Source: Desulfobacteraceae bacterium (GTDB lineage: Bacteria; Desulfobacterota; Desulfobacteria; Desulfobacterales; Desulfosalsimonadaceae). From it: DNA of 6,234 bases. Made by a program: the position numbers and the translations under genes. The notes below the pieces were generated by a model. That model was not told the DNA's origin and made no database searches. It saw only the letters and a list, made by a program, of their open reading frames with translations. Location: contig DAIEHU010000168.1 of assembly GCA_027353395.1 (NCBI GenBank), forward strand, positions 1 to 6,234, read 5' to 3'. This document shows positions 1-5,607 of this stretch, in pieces (position 1 is the stretch's first letter; each line of letters begins with the position of its first letter).

Positions 1-151
1 GTGTTTCCGATGGCGGATGGTGAAAGTCCAGGCCGATCTCGCCGATGGCGACGACCTTCGGATGCCGCGCCAAGTCCCGTAGCGCGGGGCGCACGTCGGC
101 CGGGGCCGCTGTAACGTGGTTGGGGTGCCAGCCCACCGCCGCAAAAACCAG
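1..151 (-). CDS. TatD-family metal-dependent hydrolase, internal fragment
   Basis: Reading the minus strand from about base 151 down to base 1 gives an uninterrupted frame of about 50 residues with two hallmarks of TatD-type DNases (amidohydrolase-like TIM barrel). The first is a strand plus metal-site motif, FAAVGWHPNH. The second, about 35 residues later, is VVAIGEIGLDF, whose glutamate is a metal ligand in the family. The spacing matches the middle of the usual ~260-residue TatD protein, roughly residues 55-105. Both ends are missing: the C-terminal part lies beyond the left edge, and the N-terminal part should lie to the right but is replaced by qmoA sequence. GC is about 68%, well above the rest of the window. 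Family assignment is fairly secure from the two motifs. That the fragment belongs to the same genome as the rest is doubtful. Confidence 0.72.
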   Translation of the reverse strand, partial: MVFAAVGWHPNHVTAAPADVRPALRDLARHPKVVAIGEIGLDFHHPPSET

Positions 152-165
152 ACTTCCTTCCGGAG
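145..165. other. Abrupt junction between TatD fragment and qmoA tail
   Basis: TatD-like coding on the minus strand stops being recognisable at about base 151, and QmoA-like coding on the plus strand begins at about base 153-170. Neither gene has a natural end here: TatD lacks its N-terminal third and QmoA lacks most of its length. The qmoA frame meets a TGA at 21-23 when followed upstream, so QmoA cannot continue to the left. GC drops at the same point. This is a breakpoint, either a chimeric join in assembly or amplification, or a real rearrangement. No insertion-sequence end or target duplication is visible at it. Confidence 0.7.
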
Positions 166-323
166 ATCTGAAATACACGGAAGACGGGTTTATCATCAAC
201 GACATGGAGCGGGGCGGCATGTTCGGAGCGGGATGCGCCAATAAGCCGGCGGACGTGGTGTCGTCAAACCAGAACGCGACGGGTATGGCCTTAAAGGCCA
301 TTCAAACCCTGGTGAGAAGATAG
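153..323 (+). CDS. qmoA: QmoA C-terminal fragment (HdrA-like flavoprotein of the Qmo complex)
   Basis: The last ~56 codons of qmoA, ending at a UAG stop (321-323). The tail reads as the C-terminal FAD-domain segment of HdrA/QmoA proteins: a DGFI-type strand, then FGAGCANKPADV and an NATGMALKAIQ helix. The family counterpart is the AAGC..P.D...S..DATGAALKA pattern near the end of the flavin domain. QmoA is a soluble flavoprotein of about 400 residues that, with QmoB and QmoC, carries electrons from menaquinol to APS reductase, so only about one seventh is present. Its place directly before qmoB supports the identity. Upstream of about 153 the frame runs into unrelated sequence (antisense of a TatD gene) with a TGA at 21-23, so any ATG further left, such as the one at 45, is not a real start. 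Confidence 0.82.
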   Translation, partial: LPSGDLKYTEDGFIINDMERGGMFGAGCANKPADVVSSNQNATGMALKAIQTLVRR

Positions 324-327
324 GAGG
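322..327 (+). promoter_or_regulatory. Ribosome binding site of qmoB
   Basis: A perfect AGGAGG overlaps the qmoA stop codon and lies 6 nt before the qmoB ATG at 334. It fixes the qmoB start and implies tight qmoA-qmoB coupling within one transcript. Confidence 0.85.
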
Positions 328-333
328 TAGCCC

Positions 334-2670
334 ATGAATAAAAAATATGGTGTATATATCTGCACAGGATGCGGTATTGGTGATGCCCTTGATGTTGAGG
401 CCTTAAGCGGTGTTGCTGGAGACGAAGGGCTTTCCTGCCAGGCCCACCCGTTTCTGTGCAGCAAAGAAGGTGTGGCGCTGCTGAAAAAGGATATTGCCGA
501 AAATGGCGTCAATACGCTTATTCTCGCTGCATGTTCCCGCCGCGTGAATTATGATGTGTTCCGTTTTGACGGCTGCATTGTCGATCGCGTCAATATCCGT
601 GAAGGAGTGGCGTGGTCCCATCCCCGCGCCCAGTTTCCGGCCCTGACGGAAGAAGAAAAGGCGGATTCCGATAAATTCGACCGTGTTCAGATGATGGCTG
701 AAGACTATCTGCGCATGGGCATGGCCAGAGTCGAAAAAGTCAAACTGCCCGAACCATACAAACTGGAGAATTTTACCAGAAAAATCCTGGTTCTCGGCGG
801 CGGTGTGACTGGTATGTCGGCAGCCCTGGATGCGGCCAAATGCGGTTATGACGTCACTATCGTGGAAAAAGCAGCCCGGCTCGGCGGAAATGTGACCGAA
901 TGGCGGCGTCAGTTGCCGGTCAGTGCGCCTTATGAAACCCTGATTCCGACAGTGGTTGCGGATAAAATCAAAGCGGTGGAAGCCGCTGCCAACATTACCG
1001 TGAAAACGGAAACCGAGGTCGCCCGTATCGCCGGCGAACCCGGAAATTTTACGGTTACCTTGAAAAAAGTCGGCGAGAAAACCGAGTTTGACGTGCCCTT
1101 CCCGTTGCCTCCTGAAATGAAGGTGGATGAAAACGGCAAGGAACTTGATGTGGAAGCCCTTCAGGTCAAATATACGGCGTTTAATGAAGGGAAAAAAGAC
1201 ATTCTGCAATTCGACCCCAACGGCGAAAAATTCGGGGCTGTGGTGCTGGCTGCCGGCTGGCGTCCGTATGCGGCGAAAGAGGGTGAGTTCGTTCATCTGG
1301 GCCTTGGCCAGACACCGGACGTGGTCACCAACTACCAGTTTGAACAAATCGCCGCCAAAGGAAAGATTGTCCGGCCGTCCGACGGCAAAGAAGCCAAATC
1401 CGTGGTGTTTATTCAGAGCCCGGGCTGCGGTGATGACGCCGACTTTCCTTATACCGGTTCGGTTACCAGCATGGTGGCGTTAAAGCAGGCCAAGTATGTC
1501 TGTGACGATTATGCGGACGGAAAAGCATATGTTTTTTATTAGTATATGCGGACTCCGGGACTTTCGGAGAATTTTTATAAAAGCATACAGCAGACCCCCG
1601 GCATTTTTCTGACCAAGGGGGAGGTCACCAATGTGTCGAAAAATGGAAACACGCTGGCGGTTGCGGCCAGTAATACCTTGCTGGGCGAGAATATTCAGGT
1701 GAATGCCGATATGGTGGTTCTGGCCACCGGCATGGTTCCAGTCACGGTGGATGACCCGGTGGTGAATTTGGCTTACCGGCAGGGACCGGGTTTCCGGGAT
1801 AATGCCATTTTTAACGGGTATGCGGATTCCAATTTTATCTGCTTCCCCTATGAGACCCAGCGGACGGGTATCTATGCGGCTGGTGCCATCCGCCGGGCGT
1901 TGACGGTGGAAGAATCCGTTGAAGACGCAACCGGAGCGGCCTTGAAGGCGATTCAGTGCATCGAATCCGTCAACCGGGGCGTGTCGGTTCATCCGAGATC
2001 CGGCGATATGACCTTCCCGGAGTTCTTCTTCCAGAGATGCACCCAGTGCAAACGATGCACGGAAGAATGTCCGTTCGGGGCTTTAGATGATGATGAAAAG
2101 GGAACGCCGAAACCGAACCCGGCTCGCTGCCGTCGCTGCGGTACCTGCATGGGTGCGTGTCCGGAACGGATTATCGGTTTTGCCGATTACAATATCGACA
2201 GCATCGGTTCCATGGTTAAATCCGTCAAAGTTCCTTCTTCTGATGATTATTCAGAGCCGCCGATGCGGATTCTCGGCCTGGTCTGCGAGAATGACGCGCT
2301 GCCGGCCCTCGATATGGCGGCGCTTAACAAGCTGTCCTATTCCGCGGATGTGCGCCTGATCCCGGTGCGGTGTCTGGGATCGGTCAATGTGATCTGGATC
2401 AAGGACGCACTGTCACAAGGCATGGACGGCGTATTCCTTCTGGGTTGCAAGCATGGCGATGATTACCAGTGCCATTTCGTTAAGGGATCTGAACTGGCCA
2501 GCATCCGGATGAAGAAAATCGGTGAAGCCCTGGCGAGTCTGGCTCTTGAAAATGAACGGGTGGCGCAGTTTGAAGTAGCCATTGATGATTATCACACGCT
2601 TCCAAAGATCATTAATGATTTTGTTGAAATAATTGAAGGCCTTGGACCGAATCCGTTCAAGGGATTCTAA
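334..2670 (+). CDS. qmoB: QmoB, HdrA/MvhD-like flavin and iron-sulfur subunit, with in-frame UAG at codon 403
   Basis: Second subunit of the cytoplasmic-facing Qmo complex, which links the menaquinone pool to APS reductase. If the UAG at 1540-1542 is read through, the product has 778 residues, close to the usual ~750. Order of domains: an HdrA-type N-terminus with C10, C13, C35, C42 and C67; a Rossmann FAD site with G155-x-G157-x-x-G160 followed by an acidic strand end (VEK); the second part of the flavin domain, ending in an ATGAALKAI helix; a ferredoxin domain with two 4Fe-4S motifs (C569, C572, C575, C579 and C599, C602, C605, C609); and a C-terminal MvhD-like domain from ~644 with C651, C680, C705 and C713. 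Frame and homology continue on both sides of the UAG, so this is one gene. As a conventional gene it would be cut to 402 residues, losing all ferredoxin and MvhD-like parts. Identity is firm; whether full-length protein is made is open. Confidence 0.9.
1540..1542 (+). other. In-frame UAG codon inside qmoB (codon 403)
   Basis: The reading frame is AYVFY, then TAG, then YMRTPG. Both flanks fit the conserved FY-x-x-x-R strand of HdrA/QmoB proteins, and no base has been gained or lost. The codon is one change from AAG (Lys), GAG (Glu), CAG (Gln), TAT or TAC (Tyr). The next ATG (1546) has no Shine-Dalgarno sequence at a useful distance, so a separate downstream protein is unlikely. Explanations: pyrrolysine or other suppression of UAG, a nonsense mutation, or a one-base sequence error. 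Confidence 0.9.
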
Positions 2671-2680
2671 TGTTGATTCT

Positions 2681-2720
2681 GCACCGCCCCAGATATTGTC
2701 TAGGGCGGTGCTTTAATTTT
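2681..2720 (+). terminator. Terminator-like hairpin between qmoB and qmoC
   Basis: A perfect 9-bp GC-rich stem (GCACCGCCC at 2681-2689, GGGCGGTGC at 2703-2711) is followed by a T-rich run, TTTAATTTTT (2712-2721). Inside the loop, AGA and TCT (2691-2693, 2699-2701) can add 3 bp above one mismatch. The structure starts 10 nt after the qmoB stop. It has the form of a Rho-independent terminator inside an operon, so it may act as a partial terminator or as a 3' stabiliser of a qmoAB message. Confidence 0.65.
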
Positions 2721-2722
2721 TA

Positions 2723-2738
2723 TGTTGAGCGCTCAACA
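2723..2738. promoter_or_regulatory. Perfect 16-bp palindrome, possible operator before qmoC
   Basis: TGTTGAGCGCTCAACA is a perfect inverted repeat with no central gap. Its core AGCGCTCA (2728-2735) recurs at 2743-2750, 15 bp further on. The size and symmetry suit a dimeric repressor such as TetR-type regulators. No regulator gene is in the window, so the role as an operator is inferred. As RNA it could also form a 6-bp stem with a GCGC loop. Confidence 0.4.
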
Positions 2739-2767
2739 AAAAAGCGCTCACATGCCAATGCCAGTAT

Positions 2768-2773
2768 GGGAGG
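2768..2773 (+). promoter_or_regulatory. Ribosome binding site that sets the qmoC start
   Basis: GGGAGG lies 7 nt before the ATG at 2781. The frame is open back to another ATG at 2670, which overlaps the qmoB stop as TAATG. The extra 37 codons would run through the hairpin and palindrome and look unlike QmoC, so 2781 is preferred. Confidence 0.8.
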
Positions 2774-2780
2774 TAACAAT

Positions 2781-3956
2781 ATGGCGGATAAATACCTGGT
2801 CGAACCAGATGTTGAATTTATAAAAGAAATTAGCGAATATGGCGGAGGGTCACTTAAAAAGTGCTTTCAATGCGCCACCTGCTCCGTGGCCTGCCCGATT
2901 TCGCCGGACACCAAACCCTTTCCCAGAAAAGAAATGATTGCCGCATCCTGGGGACTCAAAGACAAGCTGGTGGGGGATGGCGACATCTGGCTGTGTCACA
3001 ACTGCGGCGACTGCTCCACCCTGTGCCCCAGAGGGGCGAAACCCGGTGATGTGCTTTCGGCTATCCGGGCGCATGCCATTGCCCATTATGCCGGTTTGCC
3101 GGAATTGGGGAAACTCATCAATGACCCGAAAAAGCTGCCGGTTCTGGCAGCGATTCCGGCAGTATTGTTCCTGGTGCTGGGTCTCATTCTGAAAATTTTC
3201 GGGATTCACTGGCTGAATTTCATGCCGGAACGTGTGTTTGAAGAAGGTGATAAGGTGGGGCATATTGCCCATCATATGTTCATCTCAACATGGCTTGTGG
3301 ATTTGATTTTTGTGTCAACATCTCTTTTTGTCGTGGCGGTATTTGCGCTTGGACTCAAACGTTTTATTGCGGACATGCACCAGAATGCCCTTTTGGAAGG
3401 CAAAACCAGTAAACAGAAAATTGATCCCAAAGGGTTTATCGAAGCCCTGATCCGGGTGATCCCAACCATATTAAAACATTCCAAGTTTTCCGAATGCGGC
3501 GAAAATTCAGACCGGGGTACCCCCCACATGATGGTGCTGTATGGGTTTATCGGCCTTGCGGTGGTCACCGGTATCTTTTTTGTGGTGCTATACGGGTTCG
3601 GCATTCATGGCCCTTATAAGCAATACAACCCGGTCAAGCTCCTGGCCAATGCCAGCGGCATCGCTCTCTTTATCGGCGGTCTGTTGATGATCAAAAACCG
3701 GATGGCCAAAAGTGACGATCAGGTATCCACATACAGAGACTGGTTTTTAATCGGCCTTGTGTTCGGTCTGGGTGCCACCGGCATGCTGACCGAGCTTACC
3801 CGGCTGGCGGATGCTGCATTTTTGACCTATGTGATCTATTATATTCACCTGATGTTTGTTTTTGTTCTGTTTATTTCCCTCCCGTTTTCAAAACTGGCCC
3901 ATCTGGTTTATCGAACAACGGCGATGGCCTATAATGAGTATGCGGGTAGAAAATAA
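2781..3956 (+). CDS. qmoC: QmoC, haem b and iron-sulfur membrane subunit of the Qmo complex
   Basis: A 391-residue HdrC/HdrE-type fusion that anchors Qmo in the cytoplasmic membrane and takes electrons from menaquinol for delivery through QmoB/QmoA to APS reductase. The N-terminal half is a ferredoxin-like HdrC domain with two 4Fe-4S motifs: C28, C31, C34, C38 and C72, C75, C78, C82, each followed by proline. From ~119 on there are about six hydrophobic segments (approx. 119-140, 166-192, 250-273, 287-304, 321-342, 347-370), as in NarI/HdrE-type b cytochromes. Candidate haem-ligand histidines near the membrane are H164/H165, H249, H356 and H374. Length and order match known QmoC. The ATG at 2781 is chosen for its strong GGGAGG and because MADKYLVEPD reads as a natural N-terminus. 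The gene lies 110 bp after qmoB, a wider gap than qmoA-qmoB, and the gap holds a terminator-like hairpin and a palindrome. It ends with TAA. Confidence 0.93.
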   Translation: MADKYLVEPDVEFIKEISEYGGGSLKKCFQCATCSVACPISPDTKPFPRKEMIAASWGLKDKLVGDGDIWLCHNCGDCSTLCPRGAKPGDVLSAIRAHAIAHYAGLPELGKLINDPKKLPVLAAIPAVLFLVLGLILKIFGIHWLNFMPERVFEEGDKVGHIAHHMFISTWLVDLIFVSTSLFVVAVFALGLKRFIADMHQNALLEGKTSKQKIDPKGFIEALIRVIPTILKHSKFSECGENSDRGTPHMMVLYGFIGLAVVTGIFFVVLYGFGIHGPYKQYNPVKLLANASGIALFIGGLLMIKNRMAKSDDQVSTYRDWFLIGLVFGLGATGMLTELTRLADAAFLTYVIYYIHLMFVFVLFISLPFSKLAHLVYRTTAMAYNEYAGRK

Positions 3957-4008
3957 ATAGGTTGAAGGGGGGTTAAACGCCTTCCCGATTTAAAGCAAAA
4001 ATTAAAAT

Positions 4009-4046
4009 AAAAAAGGAGAACCGGAATTATCCGGTTCTCCTTTTTT
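4009..4046 (+). terminator. Rho-independent terminator of the qmo operon
   Basis: A perfect 11-bp stem (GGAGAACCGGA at 4015-4025, TCCGGTTCTCC at 4030-4040) with a 4-nt loop is flanked by AAAAAA on the left and TTTTTT on the right, which extend the pairing to 17 bp. It starts about 50 nt after the qmoC stop. The A/T flanks let it work in both directions. Confidence 0.92.
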
Positions 4047-4070
4047 ATTGCAGGCAATGGCGCATGCTCT

Positions 4071-4120
4071 AACAAAAAAGAAAGGGGTACTTTTTTCAAA
4101 GCCCCCCTTTCTTTTTTGTT
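4071..4120 (-). terminator. Rho-independent terminator of sat (probably bidirectional)
   Basis: A 17-bp perfect stem pairs 4071-4087 with 4104-4120. It has a GGGG/CCCC core and long A/T-rich outer arms. The 16-nt loop can form a further 4-bp stem (4090-4093 with 4098-4101). On the minus strand it begins 29 nt after the sat stop and ends in a CTTTCTTTTTT run. Confidence 0.85.
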
Positions 4121-4149
4121 TAATTTTTATTTACTAAAAATAGCTTTTT

Positions 4150-5430
4150 TTACTTGCGGTCTCCGGTGGCGGCGCCATGAAGTTTGACGGTGACTTTTTC
4201 CGTCAATCCTTTGTAATATTCGCGAAGGATGTCGAGAACTTCCTCGCGGCCGAAATGATCCACTACTTTGAGCCCTTCGGAAAGGCTCTTTCTAAGCACG
4301 GTGCCGGACAGCATGACCCGGTCTTCCTTGCTGTGCGGGCAGGTGCGGAGGGACGCCATGCCGTCGCACTTATGGCAATAGAAAGTCCAGTCAATCTTGA
4401 GAGGCGTGCATTTGAGGGCTTTGCCTTCTTCCGCCGGGGATGGGATTTTGTTGAAAATGGTCTGTGCTTCGAACATGCCGTAAAAATCGCCCACACCGGC
4501 GTGGTCGCGGCCGATAATCATGCGGGAGCAACCATAGTTCTGGCGGAATGTAGCATGAAGAAGCGCTTCACGGGGACCAGCATACCGCATATCCAGGGGA
4601 TAACCGCCCTGAACCACATTTTTGGGCACAAAATAATTTTTTACCAGCGTGTCGATGCAGCGAACCCGGACGTCGGCGGGAATATCGCCGGGTTTCAGGT
4701 TACCCACCAGAGAGTGGATATAAACGCCGTCGCATACTTCCACGGCAATTTTGCACAGGTATTCATGGGAACGGTGCATGGGGTTTCTGAGCTGAAGAGC
4801 GGCCACCTCGGTCCAGCCCCGTTCTTCGAAAATTTTGCGGGATTCAGCCGGACGATGGTAAACACCGGCGAATTCAGTCGGGTATTCCCCTTCGCTCAAT
4901 ACTTTGACGGGACCGGCCAGGTTGAAATCGCCCTGTTTCATCACCATCTGAACGCCAGGATGATCTTCTTTCGCGATCTTCCAGAAATCCGCAGCGGTCT
5001 GGGTGCCTTCGCCCATAAAGACTTTTTCGCATTCATAAATCTTGTCGGCTTCGGTCATGGCCCATTTTTCGGTGACTTTCATGGTGGCCATAATTTCTTT
5101 GTTTTCCGGATCAAACAGAGCGATTTCATCGCCTTGCTTAACCGCGTCGGCTTCCGCCTTGGTTACGTCCAAGGTTACCGGAACCGGCCAGAAAGTGCCG
5201 TCAGTCAACAGGAATTTGTCGCAAACGCTTTTCCAGTCGGCTTTTGTCATAAAACCGGTCAGCGGTGAAAACCCGCCGATGCCGATCATGATAAGATCGC
5301 CTTTGACGCGGGGTGAAATGGATACTTTTTTCAGCCCTGCGGCTTTTTTCTTTTCCGCCTCAAGCGCTGCGCCTTCAAGCAGGCAAATGGTCAGGCCTTT
5401 TCCTCCGTGGGGTGGGATTAAATTTGACAT
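4150..5430 (-). CDS. sat: Sulfate adenylyltransferase (ATP sulfurylase), dissimilatory type
   Basis: A 426-residue homo-oligomeric cytoplasmic enzyme that joins sulfate and ATP to make APS and pyrophosphate, the entry step of sulfate reduction. Signatures in order: GGFSPLTGFM (52-61); the nucleotide-binding QLRNPMHRSH (213-222, the QxRNPxHxxH motif); GRDHAG (307-312); a zinc site C352, C355, C364, H366 as in the Sat of sulfate reducers and some archaea; and LSGTVLR (374-380). There is no APS kinase domain, and the length is typical of the single-domain prokaryotic form. The start is supported by AAGGAGA 8 nt upstream. Transcription is convergent with qmoABC, and a terminator follows the stop (TAA). 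No missing catalytic residue or frameshift is seen. A long open frame antisense to it (4177-5268) is a codon-bias shadow. Confidence 0.97.
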   Translation of the reverse strand: MSNLIPPHGGKGLTICLLEGAALEAEKKKAAGLKKVSISPRVKGDLIMIGIGGFSPLTGFMTKADWKSVCDKFLLTDGTFWPVPVTLDVTKAEADAVKQGDEIALFDPENKEIMATMKVTEKWAMTEADKIYECEKVFMGEGTQTAADFWKIAKEDHPGVQMVMKQGDFNLAGPVKVLSEGEYPTEFAGVYHRPAESRKIFEERGWTEVAALQLRNPMHRSHEYLCKIAVEVCDGVYIHSLVGNLKPGDIPADVRVRCIDTLVKNYFVPKNVVQGGYPLDMRYAGPREALLHATFRQNYGCSRMIIGRDHAGVGDFYGMFEAQTIFNKIPSPAEEGKALKCTPLKIDWTFYCHKCDGMASLRTCPHSKEDRVMLSGTVLRKSLSEGLKVVDHFGREEVLDILREYYKGLTEKVTVKLHGAATGDRK

Positions 5431-5438
5431 GCGTTACG

Positions 5439-5445
5439 TCTCCTT
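5439..5445 (-). promoter_or_regulatory. Ribosome binding site of sat
   Basis: AAGGAGA on the minus strand, 8 nt before the ATG at 5430. It supports the chosen sat start. Confidence 0.85.
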
Positions 5446-5538
5446 TCAGTGGTTAAATAAATCATTATATCCTATTTTGGGTGCATAGCCCCGTTTATCA
5501 TCTACAGATGTTATTTATTGGTCCGTTTAAAATTGATT

Positions 5539-5567
5539 AATTTATTTGGAAAAATTCTATTTGTCAA
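5539..5567 (-). promoter_or_regulatory. Putative sigma70-type promoter for sat
   Basis: On the minus strand a perfect TTGACA (5562-5567) is followed after exactly 17 nt by TAAATT (5539-5544, 4 of 6 matches to TATAAT), in very AT-rich DNA. Transcription would start near 5530, giving a leader of about 100 nt. A perfect TATAAT closer to sat (5464-5469) lacks a recognisable -35 box and is a weaker alternative. A separate promoter fits a highly expressed gene such as sat, not linked to the gene upstream. Confidence 0.5.
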
Positions 5568-5607
5568 GCGTAATCGGCTTAACCAGACAACTTTCATCTA
5601 TTTGATT

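Noticed and set aside
45..152. ATG at 45 as the start of a 92-residue protein ending at 323
   Set aside because: The first ~36 codons are the antisense of a TatD gene, have no Shine-Dalgarno sequence and do not resemble QmoA; only the part after ~153 is QmoA-like.
403..1347. Long open frame antisense to qmoB (314 codons)
   Set aside because: It has no family-like motifs, overlaps a recognised gene completely and follows from the codon bias of qmoB.
1540..1542. Frameshift as the cause of the qmoB interruption
   Set aside because: Both halves are in the same frame with no missing or extra bases, so only the one codon is affected.
1540..1542. Selenocysteine at the interruption
   Set aside because: The codon is UAG, not UGA, and the flanking family pattern does not suggest a cysteine or redox site there.
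1546..2670. Separate 374-residue gene starting at the ATG after the UAG
   Set aside because: No ribosome binding site at a useful distance, and the start would lie inside a conserved strand of the HdrA-like domain; it is the second half of qmoB.
2670..2780. Upstream start of qmoC at 2670 overlapping the qmoB stop (TAATG)
   Set aside because: The 37 extra residues are encoded by the hairpin and palindrome and look unlike QmoC; the ATG at 2781 has a strong GGGAGG at the right distance.
3964..3984. GAAGG/CCTTC weak hairpin just after qmoC
   Set aside because: Only 5 bp with an 11-nt loop and no T run; the terminator at 4009-4046 is far stronger.
4177..5268. Long open frame antisense to sat (363 codons)
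   Set aside because: Shadow of sat; the sat frame has all ATP sulfurylase motifs, while this frame shows none.
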